A stretch of DNA of 29,282 nt from Bilabrum cf. latius (Eukaryota; Bigyra: Bicosoecida; Bigyra; Bicosoecida): positions 1 through 29,282 of the forward strand of contig CBCXTV010000018.1 in the NCBI GenBank assembly GCA_965178125.1. Reading direction: 5' to 3'. Below are positions 1 to 8,585 of the stretch, in pieces. The stretch's first letter is position 1. The number at the start of each line of letters is the position of its first letter. The position numbers and the translations under genes were made by a program. A model generated the notes under the pieces. It was not told the origin of the DNA. It saw nothing but the letters and a program-made list of their open reading frames with translations, and ran no database searches.

Positions 1-876
1 GGGCGCCTGGATACAATCGAATGGACGTTTCGTCCATGTTGATCCTGACGACGGCGGAGCCCGGCGGCCTCTGGGCGGACAGGAACGCGTCCCACTGGAA
101 GCACGCCATGGCCTGTCCATAAACGGCCCCCGGGCCGCCGCCCGGCCGCAAAACGGGGGACCGGAAATGGCCGCCAAATCGGGCCCGCCCTATTAAAACC
201 CATACTAGGCGGCCGCCAAATGGCGGCAACGGCCTTCTCCCGCAACACGGTGGCGCCCAGAGCAGGCCCGGGACGGGCTGCTGCCCAGCGAATGCCCCAG
301 CGCCGACGCCAGCGCCGCACCCACTGCCGCGCCCCTCTCGGGACTGTCGTCGCCGGCGCGGCCAACGCGGCATCGCCCCTCCAGGCCCCTGGCTCTGGAT
401 GCTTCCAGCGAGCCCACACCTGGCTGTAGCTCGGCGTCAACCCCTGGGCCCGGTTGACGTCCGCGACCCATGCCGTCAGTTTCCGCTGCTTTTGCGGCTG
501 CGGCGTTCGCCTCTGCGGCGGCCAGATCTGCCGGCGGCGGCTTGAGGCTCGGGGCGCCCCCTTCGCTGGATGATGCCGCCGCCGCGTCGGCGACGGAGCG
601 ACCCCCTGCGAGATAGGCCGCCGCAGCCTTCTCGCCATCCGCGCCGCCGACGCGGCGAGCAACGCAACTCGCCACTTCAGCCCGGCGCGGCTGCCTTTTC
701 CGCTTGCCGGCCCCTCGACGGGCCTCGTCCGCCAACCGGCGGAGTTCTGACCGCACCGCCGCTGCATCAGCGGCGGCTTTCCGGCGCTGCTCTCGCAAGT
801 GCGTCAGGCCGCCCGGCTTTGCCGGGCCAAGACGTGCAAGGTGGTCGGCCATATCCGAAAACGGGGTTCGAGGCAA
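1..876 (-). pseudogene. DDE transposase, N-terminal part, broken, cut by window edge
   Basis: This is the unit A copy of the transposase described at 13891-15933. The N-terminus is the same: start at 876, then a basic segment and an alanine-rich segment. Compared with the longer copy, 20 bp are missing at the 479/480 junction, which shifts the frame after about residue 132. A further 122 bp are missing at the 227/228 junction. The part holding the catalytic residues lies beyond the window's left edge. A mini-hairpin at 380-399 sits within the coding sequence. The frame break may be real decay or a sequence error; I cannot tell from the window. Confidence 0.7.
380..399. repeat. Mini-hairpin, arms TCCAG/CTGGA
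   Basis: Core GCCCCTGGCT at 385-394 with 5-bp complementary arms. It is inside transposase coding sequence, read as HPEPGAW. Unit B copy: 15417-15436. Confidence 0.8.
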
Positions 877-1205
877 GACGCCGGCGACTCAGTGGATGCC
901 CTCGCCCGACCAGGGCCTGTCGAATGTAGTAGCCGGGATGCTTCCTGCGCCCAACCCCCTTTACCTGCCAGACACCCTTGTCATGGCTCCCGCACTGTCC
1001 ACGGAAATGGGGAGGGGGCTTATGACTGTACCAGTGTCGAACCCCTGCGAACAGGGTTCCGCCTTTGACCCGTCATGGGGCTTGGGCCCGAAAGGGTCCC
1101 GGTCCCCGGCCCGCTGGCCCTGGGATACCTGGAGCCCCTGAGCTGCCTGTGCCGAGGCCCCTGGCTCTCGGGCGCCCCGCTCGTAAGAAAAGTGCTGGCC
1201 ATGGC
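877..1205. other. Spacer upstream of transposase, no gene seen
   Basis: I find no convincing reading frame here. It holds a mini-hairpin at 1152-1171 (arms CCGAG/CTCGG). On the minus strand it begins next to a canonical-looking splice donor, CAG then GTAAGC, just below 1216. The equivalent in unit B is 15934-16262. Confidence 0.5.
1152..1171. repeat. Mini-hairpin, arms CCGAG/CTCGG
   Basis: Core at 1157-1166, in non-coding DNA. Unit B copy: 16209-16228. Confidence 0.8.
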
Positions 1206-1547
1206 TTACCTGATCACATGATCACTTGGGCTCGCACAAGCTCGGGGGCAGGGGGCGGGCGGGGGGGGGGCATGACGGAGGCCTCGCGGCGAGTTGGGGG
1301 TGGGTCGGAAGGAGTCCATGCCATTGCGCGGTCCGCTCTCAGGGCTTTTCGCCGCCCGGGCGTTCCACGCAGAAGCGCCCTTCGGCGCGCAGGCGGAGTC
1401 TGCGGGGCGGGGCGGCGGCGGCCCGCCGAGCGGCGGCGCCTCCGCAGGCGGAGCCGCCGGGGTCGGCGGGCAAGGGGGCGCTCGGAAGCGTCGAGCGCCC
1501 CAAAGTTGCAGGAGCTCGCGGGCAACCGCGATGCTCGGTGTTGCCAT
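1206..1547 (-). CDS. Possible proline/arginine-rich ORF, unknown
   Basis: This is a weak candidate. An ATG at 1547 opens a frame beginning MATPSIAVARELLQLWG and continuing as low-complexity proline-, alanine- and arginine-rich sequence to a stop at 1206. The last codons overlap a CAG|GTAAGC donor-like site on the same strand, so it could be an exon rather than a full gene. In unit B the same start lies at 16605, but a homopolymer difference changes the C-terminal frame. GC-rich DNA gives long open frames by chance and no domain is visible, so the coding status is doubtful. Confidence 0.2.
   Translation of the reverse strand: MATPSIAVARELLQLWGARRFRAPPCPPTPAAPPAEAPPLGGPPPPRPADSACAPKGASAWNARAAKSPESGPRNGMDSFRPTPNSPRGLRHAPPPPAPCPRACASPSDHVIR
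1211..1224. repeat. Double TGATCA palindrome
   Basis: TGATCA-CA-TGATCA occurs at 1211-1224 and again at 16268-16281 in unit B. Each half is a BclI-type palindrome and the pair forms a larger inverted repeat. Its role is unknown. It directly abuts a GTAAGC donor-like sequence on the minus strand. Confidence 0.5.
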
Positions 1548-2010
1548 GACTACTGTACCTGAGATGCGAGTGCCTGCGTTCCTGGGCTGCACCCCGGTGA
1601 ACAGACCAGGCCCCTGGCTCTGGCGACCCCACCCCCTCCAGCCCCAAAACTTCTCGGCCATGGACTGCCCTCGTGCCCATGACCCTGACGCCCGCCAGCC
1701 CGGCCGACCACCCGTCCCGCCGTCCAGCCGGCCACACCGCCACACCGGCCCCTCTGCCTGCCCGCCCGCCCGCTCTCCTGCCCGGCCGCCCAGCCACCCT
1801 CTCGCGTCCGACTCCCCTTTACCAGGAAAAAACGTCCCCGGAGCACGCTTGAGGGGCGACCCGGTTCCAAGGCCCAATGCTGACAGACAGGGTGCTGCTG
1901 ATGCCTCCCTCGTGTTGCTGCTGGCGCTGGCCCCTGGCTCAGCCGCTCGCGGCAGCCCTCACGGAAGCTGCTGGCGCTGGCCCCTGGCTTCCCCTGCCCC
2001 GCGCCGGCCC
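1548..2010. other. Spacer after gene C, no gene seen
   Basis: This stretch holds C-rich low-complexity sequence and two mini-hairpins (1606-1623 and 1926-1943). A third core copy near 1980 has lost the complementary right arm and sits in a local direct repeat with the second. The unit B equivalent (16606-17096) carries an extra tandem copy of 19 bp. Confidence 0.5.
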
Positions 2011-3833
2011 TCAGTCGTCGGCGCCGTCGGCGTCGTCCACCACGCAGTTGTCGTACCAGTCGTCGCCAAGGAAGTGCGACCAAACTTCGTAGTTGAACAT
2101 CTGGCGCAGGGCCAACGTCATGGGGGGGAAACTCAGGGAGGCACTCTGCTCCACCTCCACTGGTTTGTACCACGCTGTGTCCCAGTCCTTGGAGCTGTCT
2201 CGGGTGTGCGGGGGGGGGGGGGGGGGGGGGGGGATGCCGAGGGGGGCGATCTGGCCGGAAAGATCAACCTGATGAGCCCCGGGGCCTCGGGCCTTTTCCG
2301 GGTCTTTCCCTCTTTTTTTCGCCGCCGGTCCTTGGCGCCGGGGTCTTGCGAGAACCGCCGACGGCAGTACATCCGCACTGCCTGCCGTCGCTTCCGACGG
2401 GCCCCATCTGTCGCCCACCTGTCGCCCTCGGGCACGTCCTCCCAGAGCGGCGTGGTCGCGAAGACTTCTGCGAGGCGCGTGATGGGACACGGCCTGCAAC
2501 CTCTCTGGAGCCTGAAACCGTCGGGGTCGAACCTAACCCCCGCTAGCCCCGCCGCCGGATCCTCGTCGACGTCCCCCCTGTTTTTCTTCTTCCGGGGCCT
2601 CTGGCTCCCGGATCTCGAGGAGGCCGCTGCCTCAGCCCGAGGGGCCTGCCGCCAGTACGCGGCCTCCTGCTGCTGAGTAAGCTTCGGGCCTACCCACTGG
2701 CCCCAGTAGTCCAGCCACCAGCGGTTCCACAACCGCTGCTGCCACACTGGGTCATGCCAGTGTGTGGGGGGGGCGATTCGGTGACCCAATGGAGATTCGG
2801 CGCGTTCAAGTCGAGCTTGCAAATCCATTCGGGACCCCCTGAGGACCGGGGGAGGCCCAAATATCGGGCCCCCCTTCTCGTCGTGAAAGCCATTTCCCAC
2901 CCACGGTTGCCCGAACGTGCTGCAACGCACTCCGATGCCCTTCTCGCAGCCGGAGACATGGCTCTCGAATGAGCCCAGCGACGGGTACAAGAAGCAACTG
3001 CCGACACTTTCGTCGGGCGTTTTGGCAGCGTCCATCAGGAACCATTGCCTCAACAAGAGGTCACAATGCTCCGGCTTCTGCCGCTGGAGCCACGGCAAGT
3101 ACTCGCGGGCGAATGCTGGCGTGAACAGGACCATCATGGATCCATGTGACGGCTGCTGCCTTCGGCCCTTGCCTGTGCGACCGTCCCAAGAGGCCCAAAT
3201 CATGTTACCGCGGGCATGTCTGTCGGCCTCCGTGGCCATGTGCACAAGGTCAATGAGCTCTGGGCTGGGACGAGTCTCCGGGAAATCGGGCGACCAACCG
3301 AAGAAAGTTCTCCCCTTCCCGCGGGTCTCCGGCCCCTGGCTCGAAGCACCGGACGCGGCAGTCTCCGGGGGGGTGGGCTTCCGGGGCTCGACAGAGGAGG
3401 AGCCCCGGGCTTCAGAGGCCCCGGCGGGCGGGGGGGGAGGGGCCGTTCCGGCCGGCGTAGGCTGGTGGGCCAAGAGCTTCTGCATGAGAGTCTTGGGGGG
3501 TCTGGACCCCTCGTCTTCCGCGTCGGGAATGCTTTCGACTTCGTCGCACCAATCAGGGGGAGTCACTTCCCCCGGTTTTTTCTCGGGCTCCTCTTGCGGT
3601 GGCTCCTGGCTCTCCGTCGCGCCGGCTGCGGAGGCCCCTGGCTCTCCGTCCGCCAGCCCGGCCTTCTCCGCGGCCTCGGCGCGGATGAGGTCGAGGAAGG
3701 ACTCGTAGCCCGCCTCCTGCCAGTTCGCGCCCTGCTTCGCGAAGCAGTCCCTTTCGTAGATGCGCATGTCCGCCTCGCAGAAGATGAAGAGCGTGTCACT
3801 TGGGTATCGCGGGTCGAGGACATACGGCAACAT
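2011..3833 (-). CDS. Gene C: large protein of unknown function (unit A copy)
   Basis: The ATG at 3833 opens a frame of more than 520 residues with clear non-random composition. Residues 1-55 form a compact conserved-looking segment (MLPYVLDPRYPSDTLF, then an acidic/aromatic stretch). About 60-175 is a proline/glutamate-rich linker. About 190-400 is rich in W, H and C (ELIDLVHMATEADRHARG, NMIWASWDG, WLDYWGQW). About 405-515 is strongly basic. The end, with an acidic tail (VVDDADGADD) and stop at 2011, lies in another frame beyond a 24-base G run at 2210-2233, so a frame error or an intron lies there. The linker carries mini-hairpin copies. I recall similar hypothetical proteins in dinoflagellates but assign no function. 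Confidence 0.7.
2591..2612. repeat. Mini-hairpin, arms TCCGGG/CCCGGA
   Basis: Six-base arms surround a core with one loop change (GCCTCTGGCT). It is inside gene C coding sequence. Confidence 0.8.
3629..3648. repeat. Mini-hairpin, arms CGGAG/CTCCG (gene C)
   Basis: Core at 3634-3643, coding for GEPGAS in the linker of gene C. A degenerate core lies just beside it near 3601-3612. Confidence 0.8.
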
Positions 3834-3952
3834 GACGTCCTGTGATGTGGGCGGGCGGCCGGGTGTGAGCGGGCATGTGTGGCGTGGGGGGACAGGCGGG
3901 CTGGCGGCTGGGAGCGGGCAAGAGGGTGTGGGCGGGGCGGGCTACGTTTTCG
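3834..3952. other. Short gap between genes C and E
   Basis: This 119-bp GC-rich gap separates the stop of gene E (3953) from the start of gene C. The close same-strand spacing fits a compact one-directional gene array. Confidence 0.5.
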
Positions 3953-4717
3953 TCAATGGTCCCTCCAGAAGTAGAAGCCGGCTTCTCGCGGCTGGCACTT
4001 CGGCTCCCTCTTCGCGCACCTCCCCAGCATCTCCAACGCCACGCACGGACGCAGTCGGATGCTGTGGTAGGGCAGCTGCGCCTCGGCCTGCTCGTCCTCG
4101 TGGGTGAGGACGATGACCTGATCATGGCCGAAATGGGGGAGGGGGTTGAGCTACACTGTGGGCTTTGGAGTCGCTCCGTCGCGACGCTCTTCGCGGAGGC
4201 CCCTGGCTCTCCGGCTCACTAGCGCCGCAAAGGCCCGGCATCCCCCTCCCGCGCCCGCCCCCCGACCCCACCGTTTTCCCCCCGACCCGCCCTCCCCAAA
4301 GCGGAGGCCCCTGGCTCTCCGGCTCCAAGCCTGAACTGAGGAGACCCCCGCCAGTGTTTGACACGAGCCAACCTGTACGGGTCGGCCCTCGATCACTCTC
4401 AATCCCTTGGGGCCGTCAAAGCGGATGGGCTTCGCACTGAGGATCTCCCGAGCGTATTCGACAGCGGCCCGCTGGAACTCCCGCGCCCGGAGATCCCGCT
4501 TGTACTCCCGCTCGCGGACCGTCGGGCCCAAGTCGTCCGCTGTCGTCGCGAGCTGGGACCGGGCATCCGCGTCGCGCTCCGCCGCTGCCGCCACCCACCT
4601 CCCGAAGCTGTCACCTGTGTTCCCCGCGCGTCTCTCCTGGTGGCGCTCGTAGACGCCGGCGACCCAGGAGTCGCTCCCCCCCTTCGGCCCCCCTTTGCCG
4701 CGGCCCTTTCGCCCCAT
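3953..4717 (-). CDS. Gene E: small basic protein, probably spliced, unknown
   Basis: From the ATG at 4717 the protein starts with a K/R/G-rich tail (MGRKGRGKGG). An alpha-helical charged region follows (DDLGPTVREREYKRDLRARE), then AKPIRFDGPKGLRVIEGRPVQ, about 120 residues in all. The frame then runs into low-complexity DNA around 4140-4345. Another frame resumes with VIVLTHEDEQAEAQLPYHS and ends CQPREAGFYFWRDH at 3953. An intron over roughly 4140-4345 is the simplest reading; exact borders are uncertain. Two mini-hairpins with identical arms (4194-4213 and 4302-4321) lie inside it. A CAG acceptor-like site at 4751-4753 lies 33 nt before the ATG. D1 just upstream may be an earlier exon of the same gene. 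Confidence 0.6.
4194..4213. repeat. Mini-hairpin, arms CGGAG/CTCCG (gene E intron, left)
   Basis: It shares its 25-bp context with the copy at 4302-4321, 108 bp away. The pair lies within the presumed intron of gene E. Confidence 0.8.
4302..4321. repeat. Mini-hairpin, arms CGGAG/CTCCG (gene E intron, right)
   Basis: Partner of 4194-4213, with core at 4307-4316. Confidence 0.8.
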
Positions 4718-4799
4718 CACAGCGGGCACGAGCGCGCTTGCACGAGTTCGCTGGGGGAAAAGCCTCGCGCACGTTTGAGGCTGGAGGCTGAGGTACGGG
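4718..4799 (-). promoter_or_regulatory. P1: conserved 5' block with 3' splice-acceptor-like site
   Basis: On the minus strand this block reads GTACCTCAGCCTC, a CCTCAA element, then a pyrimidine run ending CCCCCAG at 4751-4753, then CGAACTCGTGC. A close relative lies at 6681-6758 and a more diverged one at 8625-8711, each just upstream of a small coding exon. The shared polypyrimidine-AG suggests a cis or spliced-leader trans acceptor. Unit B copy: 19757-19839. Confidence 0.45.
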
Positions 4800-4840
4800 C
4801 TGCACCGCGCCTGTTTGGCGGAGCTCCTGGCTCCCCGGCA

Positions 4841-4862
4841 GCCAGGGCCCCTGGCTCCTGGC
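4841..4862. repeat. Mini-hairpin, arms GCCAGG/CCTGGC
   Basis: Six-base arms with core at 4847-4856, between P1 and D1. A degenerate core lies 20 bp to the left. Confidence 0.8.
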
Positions 4863-4889
4863 ATGCCGGATGCTAGCCCATGCCCATCC

Positions 4890-5301
4890 TCACGCTGTGC
4901 GCGCACTTCGAGACAATTCAAGGCCCGAGAAGGCCGTTGTGGCGATTCTGCGATCGAAGCGTGGGCCGTGACTCAAACCGCTTCCCAACCACCATGACCG
5001 CCGGCAAAACTCCTGGGAATGCAACAAGCCAAGGGGAACATCGGACATGTGGCGTTTGTGGTCCAAGCCACCCCTCCCCAACAATAAAAACAACTGGGTC
5101 CCGCCACCGGTCTCGGCTTTCCTCGTCCACTCAAACTGCCCCGACCCTCCCCCCCCCCCCCCGAAGCTGCGAATGGCTAGTCGGATGGTCTTGGTCGATC
5201 GGCGGTCGTGCGGGGCACGAACTCTTCCAGCCATCATTCCACTGAGGAAGCCCCGCCCTGCTCAGGCGGAGGCAATGCTCCAAAGCACCGTTGTCCGACA
5301 T
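4890..5301 (-). CDS. Gene D1: small paralogous protein, unknown (unit A)
   Basis: The ATG at 5301 starts MSDNGALEHCLRLSRAG, which aligns with D2 at 9191 (MADKQASEHFLRLSGAG). After a 14-base C run at 5149-5162 the homology continues in another frame (GQFEW...LFLLLGRG...PLGLLHSQEFCRR), matching D2's GQLRV...VFLWLDRQ...PIGVLESLEFCQR. The C run therefore probably holds a length error or a real frameshift. The last frame stops at 4890, but the conserved part ends near 4995, so a splice donor may lie there and gene E may be the next exon. Repeats related to those around D2 flank it, indicating module duplication. Confidence 0.5.
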
Positions 5302-5407
5302 GTCTGGGGGCGCGCTGCAACCAACAACACCGGCATGGAATGACTCTGGCGTGCTCGCATGTTGGCAGAACTGCGACTGTTGCTAGTGGTGTGTCGCTCG
5401 CGCAGGC

Positions 5408-5431
5408 CTCCCGGGCCCCTGGCTCCGGGAG
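5408..5431. repeat. Mini-hairpin, arms CTCCCGG/CCGGGAG (R1)
   Basis: Seven-base arms with core at 5415-5424, at the start of R1. The same arms recur at 9301-9324 in R3. Confidence 0.85.
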
Positions 5432-5639
5432 TGCCAGCGCCTAAAGTTACATACCAAGGTTGCTGTCCTCTGCGGCCCCTGGCGGATTCCCCGGCTCCCG
5501 GCCCTCGCGGCCGCTGGCCCTGCGCTCCTGGCTGGCCCCCGGGCCCCGGTCACTTCACCGCCCCGGCCCCGCAGGGACCGCCCCCATGCACCAGGCCCGG
5601 GCCTGGCCGCGGACCTGTTTAACCGGCCCGACAGCGGCA

Positions 5640-5712
5640 GACGAACCAGCGGGCCAAAAGATGAATCCCAATAAGTCAGGTAAAACCTTTTGGTCCGCCG
5701 GCTTCGCGACCC
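5640..5712. repeat. Foldback hairpin A in R1 (degenerate)
   Basis: The left arm is about 5640-5664 and the right arm 5680-5712. The arms share CCAAAAG/CTTTTGG and flanking C/G-rich pairs but have several mismatches. It occupies the same place in R1 as the better-preserved hairpins in R2 and R3. Unit B counterpart: about 20704-20774. Confidence 0.5.
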
Positions 5713-6357
5713 CCTTCCGGCAAATTGGGCCCGGAAAAGAAGGGCATGGACCGGCCCAGAGCCGGAATCCCTCCCTCCCCCCCCCTTTTCGCCTCGGCCT
5801 GGACCCCGATTCGGAAAGCTCAAGCACGGACGGCTGGAAGCAAGCTGACGGAGATTTGATGCCCGGAAAGAGCGACCCCGACGCCGGGCCCGGGGCCCCG
5901 ACCCCGGGGCCGGGACCCCGGGCCCGCTCCGCGTCGCCAGACAAGGCGCAACAGTGCTGAAATCCCCTCGCCTTCCGAGCCGAGCCCGTCCCTGGGGCAG
6001 CCCTCGGGTGAATCCGTCCGCCCCCCCGCGGCATGGATACCGCATCTGGCAGGGCCATACGCCCCCTCCCCCCGACCGCTTGGAGCACGCGCGCGATCGC
6101 GCGAGGTGGACGGCTTTCCCGGTCGATGCTCTCCCCAACATGGAACTCCCACATGCTGCTAAAAAAGGAAGCGCCAGCAAAAGAAACGGCTGTACAAGAA
6201 GTGCGCGAACCCATGGAACTGTACGAGTCCGCAACGCGACCGAGGCCCAGGCTCTCAAAAGCGGGCCCGTCGGTGAGATGTGGGCAGCGAGGACCCTGTC
6301 TCTCGCATCCAAACGCCGCCCATGCCTACAACCAACGACCCGGCATGCCGCTACAAA

Positions 6358-6377
6358 TCCGGGCCCCTGGCTCCGGA
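6358..6377. repeat. Mini-hairpin, arms TCCGG/CCGGA
   Basis: Core at 6363-6372, at the end of R1 just after the gene F stop. Confidence 0.8.
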
Positions 6378-6414
6378 GAAAAAGGAAAGCTGTGCGGCGG
6401 GAAGCAAGCGCGCC

Positions 6415-6648
6415 TTAGGGAAGCGGGGCAACTTCCCTGGGATCCAAATCGATCGGCTGGCCGACGCTGACCACGATCACCTCAAAAATCCTGTCTTCCT
6501 CCGGGGCCCAAACATCAGGCACAATCCTGAGCTGCATCGTCCAATGCCCCTCCTCGTAGTTCACGCGGAGCACTGTGACCGAGGCACGCTGCATGAGCTG
6601 TTCAATCAGCATAATGTCAGCCCTGGAATGAGGAGGCGGCCACGGCAT
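6415..6648 (-). CDS. Gene F: small protein, paralogue of G and H
   Basis: The stop is at 6415. The first in-frame ATG giving a compact protein is at 6648, for 77 residues, although the frame is open to about 6807. Similarity to H begins slightly upstream (PFAVGSLAS against PLAFGALVA), so translation may start earlier or an upstream exon may exist. Aligned features are PPP, then AD, then LIEQLMQ against ALESLFQ, then YEEGHWTMQLRI against WDEPHWRMEVLM, then a VIVVSVG/VIGVVLLG strand. The EPHW/EGHW core with flanking hydrophobic strands is the family hallmark. The function is unknown. Acceptor block P2 precedes it. Confidence 0.5.
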   Translation of the reverse strand: MPWPPPHSRADIMLIEQLMQRASVTVLRVNYEEGHWTMQLRIVPDVWAPEEDRIFEVIVVSVGQPIDLDPREVAPLP

Positions 6649-6680
6649 GCTTGCGAGCGATCCGACTGCAAACGGGCACG

Positions 6681-6758
6681 GCGGGCACGAGCGCGCTGGC
6701 ACGAAGTCGCTGGGGGAGGGCTCGAGGACACTTGAGGTAGGAGGCTGAGGTACGGGAC
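6681..6758 (-). promoter_or_regulatory. P2: conserved 5' block with splice-acceptor-like site
   Basis: Same layout as P1: TACCTCAGCCTCC, CCTCAAGTGT, then a C run ending CCCCCAG at 6710-6712, followed by CGACTTCGTGCC. It precedes gene F. Unit B copy: 21751-21828. Confidence 0.45.
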
Positions 6759-6784
6759 ATATGCACCGCCCCTGCTGTGCGGAT

Positions 6785-7199
6785 AGGCGCGGCGCGGCCG
6801 AGGCCACTGTCGCTCACCTGCGGGACCCTCGGCGAGCTGCGAGCAGCGCGGACCCTGTCTCACGCATCCGAACGCCGCCCGCGGGCCCAACCACCGACCC
6901 GCCATGCCGCGACAAATCCGGGCCCCTGGCCCCGGAGACCTAGGAAACCTGTGCGTCGGGAAGCAAGAGCGCCTCAGGGACGGGGCGAGTCCTCCCAGTC
7001 CGGCCCGTCGCTGTCGCCCCTTTGGTAGAGGCCCAGGAGGACAACTCCTATGACCCTTGCATTTCCCGGCCATTCGCCCGGGAAGCGCATCAGCACCTCC
7101 ATACGCCAGTGCGGCTCATCCCAGGACAAGCGAGGCACCTGCAGCGGGCGACCCTGAAACAACGACTCAAGAGCCCAAACATCGGCCGGCCGGGTCGGA
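6785..7199. repeat. 415-bp direct repeat, copy 1
   Basis: It matches 8171-8585 base for base in length, at roughly nine identical positions in ten by eye. It covers the end of a spacer block and the C-terminal exon of gene G (copy 2: gene H). The two copies start 1386 bp apart. Unit B counterparts are 21855-22270 and 23241-23655. Confidence 0.8.
6917..6936. repeat. Mini-hairpin, arms TCCGG/CCGGA
   Basis: The core is GCCCCTGGCC, with its last base C instead of T. The arms TCCGG and CCGGA are fully complementary. The copy at 8303-8322 has the same arms with A at the same core position, so the unpaired core base is the one that varies. Confidence 0.75.
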
Positions 7200-7475
7200 T
7201 CCCGCACTGGCGGTTTATCATGCGCTGTGTGCTCGCCGCCCGGCGCTTGCCGCCTCCCTCACTCGTTCAACCACTCGCCGGAGCTTCATATCATCCCCTG
7301 AGACCGCTAGTACTGGCACTGGGCGCCCGCTCGCCGGCACTGCGCGGCGGCCACAGACGAAGCCCACAGCAAGCCCGCATGAGCAGAAGCACCATGCGAA
7401 GCAACAACACAACATCGCCAGGGCTGCGAGGAGCAACATGTCGCCCGGGGAAGCTTGGTGTGCGAGCTCTCCCAT
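6974..7475 (-). CDS. Gene G: Cys-rich membrane segment plus EPHW domain
   Basis: The ATG at 7475 gives MGELAHQASPGD followed by a hydrophobic, cysteine-rich stretch (about residues 13-42: LLLAALAMLCCCFAWCF, then CSCGLAVGFVCG). This looks like one transmembrane helix or an uncleaved signal anchor. The frame stops at 7218. The adjoining frame continues with RDPTRPADVWALESLFQ, SWDEPHWRMEVLM and a VIGVVLLGLY strand to a stop at 6974. A short intron or a frameshift near 7200-7230 would join them. The second part is nearly identical to gene H because of a 415-bp duplication. Function is unknown. Unlike D2, it lacks an acceptor block between its two parts. Confidence 0.5.
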
Positions 7476-7539
7476 GCTGGCGCCTCAGACGGGACGGAAG
7501 ACCAGAACCAAAAATGGCTGGGGAGGTCCGCCCTCTGGT

Positions 7540-8345
7540 CCCGGCCCCGGGCCTGGCCGCGGGCCAGTTTTCGCGGCCGGAATCTGGCCGCGAAACCGGC
7601 GGACCAAAAGGTGAGACCCAACAGTCGGGTATCACCTTTTGGTCCGCCGGTTTGGCGGCCGTTTTCCGGCCGCCAAATTGGGCCCAGAAACGGAGCCCAT
7701 GGACCGGCCCAGTTCGGGACTCTTTTCCGGCCCCCGTTCTGGCCTCGGCCGCAACCCCGATGCGGAAAGCCGGGGTCCGCGACCCCGACACCGGGCCCGG
7801 GGCCCCGCCGCCGGGGTCCGCGACCCCGACACCGGGCCCGGGGCCCCGCCGCCGGGCCCAGACCCCGGCCCGGTTCCGCGCCGCCCCAGAAGGTGAGCCT
7901 GTGATGCATTCCCGTGGCTCTCCGAGCCGAGCCGGCCCTGGGGCCCTCATGTAGCAAGATTATCGACCATGGGCCCTTTGCTAATCATATGGCATGGCCA
8001 TCCGCCCCCTCGCCTCGCCGCCTGGAGCACGACGCGCGCGCGGCTCGCCACATGGCGGTTTTCCCGTCGATGCGCTCCCCCACATCCAATTCCACATGCG
8101 GCGACATGCATGACACACAAACAAGAGAAGCTGCTATACACCGAGTATGCGTGCCGATGCTCCTGTACAGAGGCGCGGCGCGGCCGAGGCCACTGTCGCT
8201 CACCTCCGGGCCCCTCGGCGAGCTGCGAGCAGCGCGGACCCTGTCTCACGCATCCGAACGCCGCCCGCGGCTCGAACCACCGACCCGCCATGCCGCGACA
8301 AATCCGGGCCCCTGGCACCGGAGACCAAGGAACCCTGTGCGTCGG
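7540..8345. repeat. Spacer repeat R2
   Basis: This block belongs to the same family as R1 and R3 and separates G from H. It contains the best-preserved foldback hairpin of the three, a tandem GACACCGGGCCCGGGGCC segment (about 7775-7860), the GGAGCAC and GTACAG regions, and the closing AAATCCGG mini-hairpin at 8303. Unit B counterpart: about 22608-23416. Confidence 0.6.
7593..7653. repeat. Foldback hairpin B: perfect 22-bp arms
   Basis: The left arm 7593-7614 and right arm 7632-7653 are exact reverse complements around a 17-nt loop. The symmetry continues imperfectly outward to about 7555 and 7690 through CGGCCG-rich sequence. In unit B the arms are 22660-22681 and 22699-22720, again perfect. 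It could be an RNA 3'-end hairpin, a MITE-like insertion or a protein-binding site. Confidence 0.8.
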
Positions 8346-8585
8346 GAAGCAAGAGCGCCTCAGGGACGAGGCGATTCCTCCCAGTCCGGCCCGTCGCTGT
8401 CGCCCCTTTGGTAGATGCCCAGAAGGACAACTCCAATGACCCCTGCATTTCCCCGCCATTCGCCCAGGAAGCGCATCAGCACCTCCATACGCCAGTGCGG
8501 CTCATCCCAGGACGAGCGAGGCACCTGCAGCGGGCCACCCTGAAACAACGACTCAAGAGCCCAAACATCCGCCGGCCGGGTCGGA
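8171..8585. repeat. 415-bp direct repeat, copy 2
   Basis: Partner of 6785-7199; it covers the end of R2 and the C-terminal part of gene H. Confidence 0.8.

Larger units (their letters stand above)
5402..6392. repeat. Spacer repeat R1
   Basis: This non-coding block is related to R2 (7540-8345) and R3 (9296-10292). The shared order is a CTCCCGG/CCGGGAG mini-hairpin (R1 and R3), a foldback hairpin with a CCAAAAG-type arm, a run of GACCCCGACNCCGGGCCCGG repeats, a GGAGCAC region, a GTACAG region, and a closing AAATCCGG mini-hairpin just before the next gene's stop. It separates D1 from F. Copies within the unit are clearly diverged from one another, unlike the near-identical unit B counterpart (about 20455-21462). 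Confidence 0.6.

Noticed and set aside
1294-2676. 460-residue plus-strand frame
   Set aside because: It is low-complexity Pro/Ala/Arg sequence in GC-rich DNA. It runs antisense into the gene C tail and is broken in unit B.
7291-7950. Minus-strand frames of more than 200 residues across spacer R2
   Set aside because: They translate the foldback hairpin and GACCCCGAC repeats and have relatives in R1 and R3 in different frames, so the DNA repeat is conserved and not a protein.
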